This document shows, piece by piece, positions 29,885-41,053 of a DNA stretch of 64,000 nucleotides (positions within the stretch are counted from its first letter, which is position 1; each line of letters starts with the position of its first letter). A program made the translations under genes and the position numbers. The notes beneath the pieces are model-generated. The model had not been told where the DNA came from, ran no database searches, and saw only the letters and a program-made list of their open reading frames with translations. The stretch comes from Macrocybe gigantea (taxonomy: Eukaryota > Basidiomycota > Agaricomycetes > Agaricales > Callistosporiaceae): positions 1-64,000 of the forward strand of contig SJRY01000271.1 in assembly GCA_011319805.1 (NCBI GenBank), in the 5' to 3' direction.

Positions 29885-29920
29885 TGTCACATTTTGGTGG
29901 TGACTAAGTGACGCGCACCA
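29885..29920 (-). repeat. Right terminal inverted repeat of the mariner element
   Basis: 36 bp, an exact reverse complement of 9201-9236; followed by TA at 29921-29922. Confidence 0.93.
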
Positions 29921-29957
29921 TAGGTGGCGAGTTTGAAGCTCGAGCCATACTTATCTC

Positions 29958-32900
29958 ATGGATGGCGACTCTGACGGGACAAATAGGTCAGAGGCACGCC
30001 AAAGAGTCTCCGTTGTCAAGAGTACCCGCCATCCACAGGCCACCTCCAGCTCGGCACGCCCCGACGCGTACCATAAATCAACTGGCGTCCAGATACACAC
30101 ATCCATCGCGCGGAAATCAGTGACATCTCTGACATCTTCGGGTCGATTTCTCGTACAATCTGAATCAGAAAGCGTTCAGTTGGGTAGGCCCCTTGCCAGA
30201 AAGACTGCCGCAGCGTCTTCGTCGGGCGACGATGTCCCGGTTAGGGCTGTTTCTCTGCACAAGTCTGCAGGCAGCGTGAAATCCACCCTCGTATCGTCCA
30301 ATTCAGCCAAATCGATTTCTACCGTTAAAAATGCACGGAATGCTACTGAGCAGATGAGATCCCATAGGCCGTCATCGTCGGCGAGGCCGCAGGCAAATAT
30401 GAGTACAAAAGCGTCACAAGTTACCCAGATGCGAAAGTCTACATTGTCGGGTTATCGACCAAAGACGGCGCCCTGTGAGTGTCAAGAATCCGGTGTACTG
30501 GCCTCGATGTTGTGAGTGACACTCTGCGGAAGTACTATTTCCCCGTCAGCCAGGTTCAGAGCAACCACCTGTCCGAAGGACGTCGATCATGGTACCTACG
30601 AGAGTAGGCATGGCGGCACTCCCAGACAATATTCCCGCCAAGCATTTCCAATCCAGTCCGTACTTATGGAGAGACAAAGACGACGAGTTCCAAGCCCGAT
30701 ACCAGAAGGGCAAATCCACAGCGCACGAAGGCCGATATGCTTCGCTTACACACAATCTTGCCGGGCGCGTCCCTGCAGCGGGTCATGAGCGGCGCATAGC
30801 AGCCATCGCGGTTCCGAGCAGACAGGGTTTCAGAGCTCTGAATGGCAGGCCGGCGCGATATTCCTCTGCGGCGGAGGACCAAGGGCCAAATCGCGCGAAC
30901 GCAATTCTCGAACCGGGCGTACGTTTTCGAGGCGAAGCGGGAGCCGACAGTGATGACGACGCCATGGATGTGGATGAAGAGACACAACCTAGGCAGATAG
31001 CCATGAAGAGCACAGGGTAATCTTGTTGCCGTCTCGCCGATTGGTTGACCTGATTTGTTCTTAGTTACGCTATTAGAGGACGCAAAGTGGCGAGGAAGCT
31101 ACCACAGGACATGACGGGGCGAAAGGCAGCTCGGAAAAAAGAAGTTCACCCGCCGAGCTCAAACGAACAACGACTATTTCTCTCTTCCGGCTCCAGCTCT
31201 GAATCAATGCTTAGCTCCTCGTATACGGAATCAGATGATGAGCTGACCGGAATCGTTTCAGAGCCGCATCCCGAGACGGAGGTGGAGGAAGACAGCGACG
31301 ATGACGAAATTGTCGAAGTAATGCGGGGCCGATCTTATAGCCCGCCTGAAATCGAGTTTCTTGAAACTCCTCCAGAACCAATTGAGACAAGAGATTCACC
31401 ATCTCTGAACGCTCCTCTTCCTGATGCCGATAATCTCACGAGGATACGACAGCCCCCTCTGCCCCCGACACGGTCAATGATACCCCTCCCGAAGCGTTGG
31501 CCAACGCCATACGATCCCTGACGTTCTCAGTTGCACGCACGCCACGTTTTCCATTCCTTCGACGCAACTTGCGTATAGGATTCTTACATCGATGCCAAGT
31601 GTTGAGAGTTCCGACCATGCAGAGGCCAGAAGAGGTCTCTGTCAAGGTTCGGTACGAACGCATTGCAAACGCGTCGCACGATTTCTTCGAAACCCGAATG
31701 GAACATTGGATCTGTCCCTTATGTCAACTTCACGCTCCCTTCCCTACGAGAGATATGTTGTCGTGCCATTTGCTATGGGATCATCCAGAATTTCTCACAT
31801 CTTGGGAACCGAGAGATGGCAGCGTAAATTCTACGTTTTCCGCCATCGCGTATAAACTCATAACGAATCATACAGACATCTTGGTTCCTCAGATTGACGA
31901 TACCAGAAAGAGCTCCAGAAGAGAAAGAGTAAGTCGACTTCCCCTATTTCAATCCTCCCAAACTGACTATTTCCGAGGGAACCCGTGGACGAAATACCCA
32001 TTGAAGCAAGTGCCGATCGGTCACCGGAAACAGATGAAAATGATACCTCTTTCGATCCATTCCCTTACGTGACATTATCCCCAGACAGAAAACCTCCCAG
32101 TCGTCCACTATCCGCTGAACGTGTGGTTGAACAGTCTGCCGAATATTCTTCCCTGTCAATATCTGATGCCTCAATTGAACAATCTGCTGACGCTTTGTCT
32201 GCACCAAAACTATCGACCGCCTTTGTCGCCCCGTCTGTCGACTCTTCTGTGGAGCTTTCCGCCGAATCCTCCACGCGCTGGTCAGAGCCCGTTAAAAGCC
32301 CTAATGAATCTCCTCCTCCTCTCACACGCTCGACTACTCTTCTTTCTGAAATACGATCCTCGACGATTGCGTCCACCTCGACGGCGCGAGCTGCGGCTCC
32401 ACAACAGCTGACCTCCGTGCGCAGTCGCGACCCGCCTCCACCACCAGAGTCGAACCCGCTCGGCCCCGCCGCGCAGCCACCTTACTTGCCCGCGGTGTCC
32501 GAGTACGGCGGGCCCACTGTGTACTACTCGTGCAGGCCTGGCGTGTCCCCGAGCGGAGGTTGCCTGTTCGACCTCCTGGGCACGCTGCCCACCGCGCAGT
32601 ACGGCGTGCTAGCATGGGAGGTGCTGGATAGGAGGACGAGATATACGAGAGCGACAACGTGCGGGACGAGTACAAGATCATGCACGCGCTGTGGGCCAGG
32701 TGGATCATCCTGAATCGGTCAGTGCGGTCTTTTCGTTCTCAGTCGGTGTTCGGCTTGATCTTGCGGCACGTTTGCAGCAATGAATTCGTGGCGGATTATT
32801 ACAAAGGGACGCTCAAATTCATCGAGTACTTTTGGAGGATGATCCACAGAGCTGCTGGCTGGGATGCTTTGAGGTATTGGCTGATGGTGTGCTCCCCCTG

Positions 32901-33049
32901 GTCTCTCAATTATGTGTCTAATGTGCCTAACCGAGATACAACAATCAAACCAGATGCTGCTAGCAAACAGGTTTCTGACTGGCCGAGAAGTCGCAAAGCT
33001 CTTGAAAGAATACGAAAAGCTTACCGACATGGAGCACTGGTACGACTAG
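29958..33049 (+). CDS. Suz12-like polycomb protein (C2H2 zinc finger plus VEFS box)
   Basis: The N-terminal ~500 residues are Ser/Pro-rich and disordered with an acidic run (about 31280-31320). A conserved part follows (RTPRFPFLRRNLRIGFLHRC, VSVKVRYERI), a C2H2 finger WICPLCQLHAPFPTRDMLSC with HLLWDHPEF (31709-31793), a second disordered stretch, and the C-terminal block DEYKIMHALWARWIILNR, FVADYYKGTLKFIEYFWRMI, AAGWDALRYWLM, LLANRFLTGREVAKLLKEYE (32660-33049). The order zinc finger then helical EYK-MxLW...F-AD block matches Suz12 and its VEFS box, which bind the Ezh2-type methyltransferase in PRC2 (H3K27 methylation). Introns lie near 30476-30550, 31019-31066, 31929-31980, 32719-32780 and 32880-32948. 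Single-base breaks near 31436 and 32614 look like assembly deletions. The start is 37 bp from the transposon nest, so upstream exons could also be displaced. Confidence 0.7.
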
Positions 33050-33497
33050 AATTGGGTTTCTCTTTACTTTTTGGTTGCTGTAAGTATCTTTTGTGTATCG
33101 TTTTCTGGGAAGTCTGTGGACTTTTTTGGCAATCCGGATCGGCAAATGCCGAGAAAAATATAAAAAGAGACGCCCTGTCCTTGAGACAACCACGGCGTCT
33201 TTTATTTCTTACCAGCCTGCCAACGTGCGCAGGGTAAGGTTGTCAGACACCGAAGAGCAAGGCAGCTTCTCATTCGCTAGCAACTCTATGCCTTCAGGGC
33301 GATGATGGATTTCTAGATAGTAGGGCAAGCTACACACTACGGATTTCGTTTTCACATTTTTTGGACAGTGAAATACAAAACTTTTCAATAGTTTTCAAAA
33401 GCGACTGAGACTTCTCATGCAAAGGAATTTGTGCGATGGATGGAATCAAATCTCGATAATGGAGCGATTGCGACAAGTACAGAGAGCCAAAGACGAT
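33050..33497. other. Convergent intergenic region
   Basis: About 450 bp between the 3' ends of the Suz12-like and RPS26 genes. No gene is supported. Confidence 0.3.
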
Positions 33498-34225
33498 ATT
33501 TATGCTTTGCCAGCCGCCTTTGCGTCCTCTGCAGCTGCAACGGCGGGGTTGACCTTTTTGCCATCCTTCCATCGGACTCGTGGAGGGGGAGCACGGTTAC
33601 GACGACCCTCCCGTGATCGCACGCGCACGACTTTAATGATTCAGAAGCAACAGTGAATACAGTACTTTGCAGGCCAGAAACAAGGCTGACGGCCTCACCA
33701 TGTGAGTGGATGGCGCAAGATACGCAGTATGCGATTTTGATGTACAGCTTAGGAATCACGTATTCTGAAATTGAGAAAGTGAGCATGTGAATCGAGCAAA
33801 ATAAAAATAAAAATGAAAGGCATAACTCACCCGCGTAGACGCTGGCTTCGCTGATATCACGGACGGCCGCACTCTCGACCATGTTCCGCACTGTGAAGCG
33901 CTTGATGGCCTTGTCCTTTCCAACGCAACGCGAGCAGTTGGAGCAGCGCATGAACTTGACGTGGCCGCGGCCTTTCTTGTTGCGGCCGCCATTTCTTCTT
34001 TTCTTCGTCTACGTAGCAAGAAACGTTGAGCAATCAAGGATCGCATTGACATGAGGAATTGTCAAAGCGGCCAGACGGTAAGCATCGTCGTATCGTCATC
34101 CAACCGTCCATCCGCGCATCCGTCCCCAAATCCACCGTAAAACAACGGTTTTTCCCTCCCATATCGAGACCAGACGAAGCGCGAGATGCGCAGGCGGTGA
34201 AAGGAGGACGCAGGCACTCACCATT
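33498..34225 (-). CDS. RPS26: 40S ribosomal protein S26
   Basis: A component of the small ribosomal subunit near the mRNA exit channel. Exons give [79 protein letters not shown] and SH, then [20 protein letters not shown], a Lys/Ala-rich tail and a stop at 33498. The CSNC...CVSC cysteines form the conserved zinc site. Exon 1 contains only the start codon: ATG (34225-34223) is followed at once by GTGAGT, and the next exon starts with ACG AAG after an acceptor near 34012. Other introns lie near 33770-33830 and 33630-33700. All frames join without repair. Confidence 0.95.
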
Positions 34226-34560
34226 TTTGAGGCTCGAGATCGGGAGGGGGTTGCTTGGGCTTGGGCGTCCGAGGATGTCTACTCGAATGTCGATGGCTAC
34301 GCTTCGGCTGGCTCCGTTCCCACGCTCCGGCTGCGGGCAAGGTGACGCGGCCGGCTCGGGCGATCACGATCATGATCGGTTGCTGCAACTAGGGCAAGAA
34401 CAATGGTCCTCGTAAAAGTCTTTTGTTCTTCAAACGAACAATACACTGGCCGGTTTATATACCAGCCATGCCCTTTCTTAAACTCCTGCTCTTGACTCTA
34501 ATTTAGATTATCTTTTTTATCTCTCCTTACTGAGCCGGGCGCTCGCTATTCACGGTCATC
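34226..34560. promoter_or_regulatory. Divergent promoter region between RPS26 and a secreted-protein gene
   Basis: About 335 bp. It contains TTTATATACC near 34456, about 100 bp upstream of the secreted-protein start and a likely TATA box for it. No gene is supported. Confidence 0.4.
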
Positions 34561-35607
34561 ATGTTCTCTATTGCCCTGTTCCTACTCCCGCTCCTTTGCG
34601 CCGCCACTGTCGTTAACGCTGCACCTACCAAAACCCTGGACAAGACCACGCTCCTGAAAAATGCTCAGGCAGCACAGCAACTCAACGCCGCATTCCAAAC
34701 ACTGAAAGAGACAGACTCTTGCAACGGTGAGATCAAACGCAACACGCTCATCATCGTAATCTAGAAAGCTCATTGCGAAAAAAATACTTTTGGAAAGATC
34801 AAGAAAAGGCTTGCATATCGAATACCATCGCAGTCTGCGTCAACGGAACGTGGAGCACTGCCAACGGCGCGTGCTCTGCTTCTCAGAGTTGCTTCGCCGT
34901 GCCTTCCGTCGACGCACCCGGCACCGTGAGCAAACGCATCCCCTTTCCTTGGCTGGGACACTAACAGATTGCCCGGGTCTGCAGAACGTCATTTGCACCA
35001 GCGAGAAGAACGTTCTCTCGCTGATCGAATCGTGCGGAGCGTCTGGGGAATATTCGGACAAGGATCGTCCTCGTCATCGGGCGAGACGCCTACCAATGGT
35101 TCCGACAAGAACTCGACGATAACGAGCACCGCAGTTTCTGCCACCATCACCGCTACCACAGCGAAGGACGGCTATCGAAACGGCAGCGATGACGGCGCAC
35201 ACACCCACTGCGCCGGGCACAGCACCAGTGATAACAGCACCGCATCGGCCAGCGTCACGGGCTCTGCGAGCCCCTCCCGCACGGCGGTGCTCTCTATCTC
35301 CTCGCCGCCCGCAACTGTGTCCAGAGGGGCGTCCAACGCCCCATCTCCCGATGTCGTGACGGTGACGGTGACCGTCGGGCCACAGCCGACGACGCTTGCG
35401 CCGCCCAGACGCGCACGCTGTCGCCCGAGGAAGCCGCCAGCGTGTTGTCCAGCCTCATGGCAGACGGTGCGACGATCATCCTGCCTGCGCCCACAGCGAC
35501 ACGTGGCGCATGATGCAGAAGTCTCTATGTTTTCTGCTGTGATGTTGGAGACGGTCAGTGCGATAAGCATCGGGATGCTTTTTCTGCTCGTTTCGGCCCT
35601 CTCGTGA
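34561..35607 (+). CDS. Secreted CBM19-like cysteine-rich protein with Ser/Thr-rich tail (paralog 1)
   Basis: A signal peptide (MFSIALFLLPLLCAATVVNA) precedes AQQLNAAFQTLKETDSCN. After an intron (about 34727-34798) the cysteine domain continues: EKACISNTIAVCVNGTW, ACSASQSCFAVPSVDAPGT, then after a second intron VICTSEKNVL. The C-x-C spacing and GT--C end resemble family 19 carbohydrate-binding (chitin-binding) modules, as at the C-terminus of yeast chitinase Cts1. A Ser/Thr-rich, probably glycosylated tail follows, with one apparent base loss in a GGGG run near 35050. Two frames compete for the C-terminus after 35400, so the end is uncertain. It is clearly paralogous to the gene at 58322-59877 and is probably cell-wall associated. 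Confidence 0.68.
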
Positions 35608-35925
35608 TGTTCTTTTCACGCCTTGTATTTTTTTTCTGATCTACGGGATTCACTTGGCATGTACTACTTATCGCATATCACATCGCAATGCTGTATCCTT
35701 AGCACTTTCTTAATTGTTTGATACACGCAGACATGCTCAGTTATAGAACAGTTAATATACATGAATCAGAAAACATTGACGAGAGAAACCATAACACCAA
35801 AGCGGAGCTGTATGAGTAGTTAACGGTAGTCATAAGCGACGTACTTGCAGGCTTTAAAGGGGATAAACGTCGGAAAGCGATAGCAATGACCATGGAAAAA
35901 CACAGTGAATAACCTCAGGTTGTAT
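35608..35925. other. Convergent intergenic region
   Basis: About 320 bp of AT-richer DNA between convergent genes. Nothing further is recognised. Confidence 0.3.
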
Positions 35926-37444
35926 TTATTCTTCGTCCTCCTCCTCCACGACCTCCTTGCTCTTCTTTGTGCTGGACGTAGCCTTGGTCTTCTTGGAGAA
36001 CGGCGGTTTGTTCACGGACCTGGAATCTGAACGCTAAAGAAAAGGTTCATGGTGAAAGCAGAATCGAATATTAAACCCTTCTTGTTTACCTTGCGCTTTT
36101 TCCCATTTTCTTCAGGGGCTTCCTCAGCCTTTTCGTTGTCCGATACACCCATATGAACATCGCCATCAGCACCCTTTCAAAATTGTGAGGAATCAGTCAG
36201 GATATCTGAGGCTTGTTCCTTGCCTTTGCCTTTTTTGCAGTCTTACTGGGGGCTTTGGCCTTTTCTTTTTTCTCCGCAGGCTTCTTGGCAGCGGATTTCT
36301 TCTTTGGCTTCTCTTCCTCCTCTTCCAGTTCACTTTCATCTTCGTCCGCTTCGACGGCATTCATCTCGGTGGTGAAGTCTTCTCCTGATTCCTCTGCCTC
36401 GCTCTCCTTCGCGACACATTGAGCGTCGGTAGATAAGGACAACAAAAGGATCACATAACACACCTTTTTCTTCTTGGTCGTGCGCTTCTTGGGTGCGGCT
36501 TTCTCCCTGTCTTCAGGTTCAGCTGCCTTCTTGGTCGCACGTTTCTTTGGCGCCTTTTCTTCTCTGGCCTCGTCTTCATCCTCCTATGGCATATTATCAA
36601 TTAGATGAACAGATCCAGGAAAGCTTTCTCACTTTAGCAACACGTGGCTTCCTAACGGTAGCCCTTTTCTTTGGCTTCTGCTCCTCCTCTTCGGCTCCGG
36701 CTTCATCAGCAACTTTCTGTTACGACACCGGGACGCGTCGAACTCCAGAGCTAGTCGATGGGACGAGAGATACACACCTTGGCCTTGGTAGTGCGTGCTT
36801 TCTTCGGTTTCTCCTCGGCCTCCTCGTCGATCCTTTTGGCGGCTTTCCTCGGTGCCTTCTTGGGCTTGCCCTCCTCTTCCGCTTCCGCTCCAGCTGCTCC
36901 CTTGGCAGATTCTGGGATATCTTCTTCCGCGACGTGGCCTTCTTCCCATGCCTTGCTGACCTTGGCCTGGTCTTCGGGCCTGAGGTCGTCCCAGCCGTCG
37001 AGCTCGGATGGTTCGCTGAACGAATCTTTGAAGCGTTCGATGATGCGCTTGGTCACGCATCCCCAATGCCGCCAGGCACTGCGGCGATGGGCGCCGGTCA
37101 GCTTATTACCACAAAAACAACAACATCGGCTCGCTCACAAGCTGGCGTTGCCACGGAAATCGACGAGGCTGCCGAGCCGGAGCTCACCTTTGGCAATGGG
37201 CGTGCCTTGCAGAGTCGAACGAGAGAGACTCAGTCGAGGCGCGCAGAGGCGAGAAATTCGAGAGGTTCACCTGCGCAGGGCTTGGGACCTGACGGTGTTT
37301 GTTCGCGAGGGATTGAACGAGATAAACATGACAAACAGCTTTGATTGAGCACGCGTCTAAGAATGGCCGGAACTACATACCCTTGCACTTTGCTCGTGCG
37401 GAGGATGCGTATTCGAGACGATAGCCTGAGGGCTTGTCAGCCAT
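35926..37444 (-). CDS. PARP-type zinc-finger nuclear protein with Lys/Glu-rich tail
   Basis: From ATG at 37444 the first exon reads MADKPSGYRLEYASSARAKC. Across two further introns the finger continues as GPKPCA, GTPIAKGELRLGSLVDFRG, and WRHWGC, then VTKRIIERFKDSFSEPSELD, GWDDLRPEDQAKVSKAWEEG. The C-x2-C...H-x2-C spacing is the PARP-type nick-sensing zinc finger. The rest (35926-36900) alternates basic and acidic runs (KPKKAPRKAAKR, ESELEEEEEKPKKK, KKAKARNK) and ends VVEEEDEE. No ADP-ribosyl transferase domain is present, so this is a finger-only chromatin or DNA-damage protein rather than a PARP enzyme. At least five introns separate the charged blocks. Confidence 0.8.
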
Positions 37445-37573
37445 GATGATGGTGGGGAAAGAGAAGAAGAAAGAATTGTTTCAATGCGACGCTAAACTGA
37501 AACTTTGTTCAACTTGCTGTCTTTAAAAGTCCGCTGACACGACGCTTTGACCAATCATTAACAATAATACACA

Positions 37574-40154
37574 TCAATGTGCGAATCTAAAGTCAAGCCG
37601 CCGATTTCCAACGTCCGTCGTCGTTCGCAGATAGTGCGCTTTCTCCTGTACAATATGTTAGAAAAGCTCAATGTCATCGTAAGAAACAGACCTTGGATGT
37701 CATCGCGTTCCATATCTTGTCCCGTCGTCGGTTCCGCCAGACGTAGTACAACTTTATGCTCGGATACATGATAAACAAGTTGAAGCAGCAGATCGACAGC
37801 AGCACTGCGTTTCCGCGGCGATATCTTGGCGCATCGTCCTTGCGATAGATTTGGGACGCAATGATCGACGACGCTTGCACGAACCTGCAAAGAGCATCAG
37901 CCGCGCCCGTAGACCCGGACCAAGGTCTCGTACATGTTGTAAAGTGACGCATTGACGGTGCGACTCGCCACAGCGCCCGAGTTGCGCGAGCACCAGCCGA
38001 CCTGTATAGGATGTGTGTACCTGCAAAAGATCTGAGTCTGATGCGAAACACAAAGCTCGGGGATTCACGAACGGATAAGACAACAGGCCCGTCGCAACGC
38101 CCTATCGTCGTCATGAGACATGCCCAAGAATATAAACAGAGCAACGCACAAAGTACACCCATGGATTCGGCTTGTCGGGCAAAGTATAAAGTGCGATCAG
38201 GAAGGGCAGCGCCCATAGATCCTCCGCCATGGCCACAAACGACCTGTCGTTCACCGTCTCCGATATCAGAGTGATGCCGAACATGGAGATCATTCCAGCG
38301 ACGCTCGACGGAATGGTGAGCAGGTTGGTCTGGAATGTATTGAACCTTTATGAACTGGTTAGTCTCGCCAAGCCCTGTCAAACGACAGATTCATTTACCC
38401 GATGTTGCGCAAGGAGAGCGTTAGGTATGTGCTCGGAGGCGATATGGGAATCCCAAACATCAACCCTCTGCCAGATTGCTCCGTCAGACAACCGCAAGGC
38501 TTCAAGGTGTCGGCACTCACGCAATGTACAGAGGCCATAGATCATAGTCCAAAACCGCGGTCCACAAGCGCTTAAGCGTCAATCCTTCACGATTGTGCAT
38601 GTCCCCCTAGGCTTCTGCATGAGTCGAGTGTTCAAGGCCAGCAACTGCATCTCGCATGCCTTCGTGGGATCGTCCCGTAACACACGGTTGACGACGATAG
38701 TCTCTTCTCGTTCAGTGAACCACCCCTTCGGTCGGAACCATGCTTTCGTTTGGGTCGGCGAAGGTGGCATCCGGAAGAACGTGGCAATGCCAATAACTAG
38801 CGTGATTAATCCCCTGTAAACGTACATTCATCATCCATCTGGCGAGTAGCATTATCGACAAAACCAACTCTACGAGGAAAAGCCACCTGTTTGCATAGTG
38901 AGATAGTGCGCAAATCATCACGATATACTGCAATTCTTACCTCCATCCTTCCTTGCCTGCAATTCCTCGCATATGCAATACTCCAAAAGCGAGGAAACTT
39001 GCGAGGATACCACACAAATTGGAAGACATCCAGAATAGCGCCAAACGCACTGGCAACTCAGTCTTCGTATAGAAATCTACGGACCGTCAGCGAGGGGTCA
39101 TGTTATGGGTGCTGAGACTTGCATGATAGATATAGGATGAGGTCAGGTATGAAGCTAGATAATTTCTTTTCAGTGTCCGCTTCTGCATGGGGTAGGAAAA
39201 CGGACAAACCCTCCCTGGATGAAACTGAGGATGATAAGTCAGCACCCAGAGATATGGTGAATGAAGCTAACGTACCCTAAGAGAGCTCTACAGGTCAAGA
39301 AAGATCCCCGACCTGTGATCCAAAATTGAGCCAAGGTCACGATGGACCACATGCACATCTGCATGGGGATCCAGCGATCTGGGCCAAGCTGAAGTCCTCG
39401 TAGTCAGATTTGCACATTCTGCCTTGAATGGAGAAAGTGCACCTTTTTGGAGACCAATTGAGATGGGAGTTCCGCGCACAAAAATGTAAGGCGAAAAAGA
39501 CTATTAGCAAAGTTGAAATCTAGGCGGATAGGGTCGGCAACATGCACACGGCGATCCTGAGCGTACTGACCGTTTGTCGTAATCTTCAAGTCCTTGAGCA
39601 AATTATCCGAATTGGCTTGACTCAGATTATTGCGGTCGAGGTTCAGAGCCGAGAAGCTTATAGCCGCTAGGTAGATGTATATCATTGAGAAATTTCTGTT
39701 TTGGAGCAAGAAGTATGGCGCTGTACCCCAAAGCATCACCTTCCAATCGATCTTCCGGACTAGGGCCTGGCAATGCATAACGGTCAGTTATGCGAAACAA
39801 GGCGCAGTGGCAAGAGACCATCACCTTCTCTTCCCGTATAGTCCATCTTGCTTTAGGATCGAACCTGTGGAGATTCTCGTATTTGGGTTTGGGCCAGTAG
39901 TGTTCGGCGAGGTCTGGGTCATCGTAAACGGAACGTCTGGTGGCTATAGCGTCTAGGTCCACGGCTGGACGGCGACGAAAGAGCCACTGCGAGAACTTGA
40001 ACGGCTCGGGTTCGGCATCGACGAGTTCGTCGTCTGAAACAGACTTGGTGTCCGATTCACCTTCAGAACCTGGTGAATGTTTGGGCAGCGTTATTGTTGA
40101 AGACCGCGGGCTACCGGTCATACTGGGGTCGTCCTTCCTCGTATCTTGGGACAT
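37574..40154 (-). CDS. MFS transporter, allantoate/vitamin permease (ACS) family
   Basis: A plasma-membrane carrier for small organic anions or vitamins of the Dal5/Fen2/Vht1/Liz1 type. The N-terminus is an acidic, Ser-rich cytosolic tail from ATG at 40154, then [40 protein letters not shown] (TM1 with the family NLDR motif), [38 protein letters not shown] and LTCRALLG. Further membrane segments follow through 37,700, and the C-terminus ends [19 protein letters not shown] with the stop at 37574. The [11 protein letters not shown] tail is typical of this family in fungi. About ten short introns split the gene. The substrate cannot be assigned. Confidence 0.83.
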
Positions 40155-41053
40155 GATCAGAACCCAATAGCCGCAGTGCGCTTTAAGCTTGGCTCCATTT
40201 AAACGCCCTTTCCCGAAGTAAATTTAAAGAGGGACGAGTAGGCACCATGTGCCTGCTGGAAGAAGCACACCATCTGTCGCGCACTTCACGCCGCTCGACA
40301 AAATCACTTGGTTGTTCCCATGAACGGACAGAAATGGTTTGTCACCGGGGGACAGAGAGCGTGCATTTGGCAACTACGGCAGGGCGTGCTTGAAATGATG
40401 TGGAAGAAGCATGAAATGACGCAACATGACATAGCTCCAAAAGGGTCAAGTCGTGCTTGCGAGAGGGATAAGACCTTTACTAGGCGCGACGAACATGAGA
40501 CCCTTCAGATTGCATTTCTTACGGTGCATCATCCAGAGGAGCGCGCAAATTGGTTTGGCAGTGCTTAACCTAGTATCAACAAATACCCAGGTCGCGTATT
40601 GCTTCATTCACCGCCTGACAAGGGAGCCCGCTTCACCTCTATCAGGAACGGCTATTGTTCAATATCGCCTTGAATAGTGTCATAATGGTTGCAACCGTCC
40701 TGCGCCCTGTAAAGATGATCTCGGCATTCTAAGACCAGCGGAATTTTGCAATACCTCATTTCATTTGCCAGGATCAGCGCGATGAGCCGGACAGTGTCAA
40801 TTTGATCCACATGTCAGACGTTTAGAAAGCCTGAATTTGATAACGCGATAAGCAACAAGTCGTACTCTTGTCTACACGGACGGCAGAGGAAAAACAAGAG
40901 GCCGTGTATACGAACACGTGACTTGTCAAGGGGCTGTCGACCGTTGTTTGTGCTACTTCCGCAACTCGTATGACATCCTGCTGGGCGGAGTCCCTTTGAC
41001 GGTACTCCCGGCGACGAGGACGCACCAGAAACTCACTTGCTTATCCACTAGAA
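40155..41053. other. Divergent intergenic region
   Basis: About 900 bp between the divergent transporter and HIR1 genes. A plus-strand open frame of 86 codons (40308-40568) has no recognisable motif and is not called as a gene. Confidence 0.3.

Larger units (their letters stand above)
9201..29920 (+). mobile_element. Tc1/mariner-type element, internally deleted, now interrupted by about 20 kb of later insertions
   Basis: The ends are perfect 36-bp terminal inverted repeats (9201-9236 and 29885-29920, beginning TGGTGCGCGTCACTTAGTCA) flanked by TA on both sides, the signature target duplication of Tc1/mariner transposons. The transposase remnant is on the plus strand: a start (ATG at 9377), a C-terminal DDE segment to 9668, and the last codons at 29623-29686. 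Without the insertions the element would be only about 760 bp, so it is an internally deleted, non-autonomous copy. It forms the outermost and therefore oldest layer of the nest. Confidence 0.9.

Noticed and set aside
40308..40568. Possible small gene upstream of HIR1
   Set aside because: No motif, no start context, lies in a divergent promoter region.
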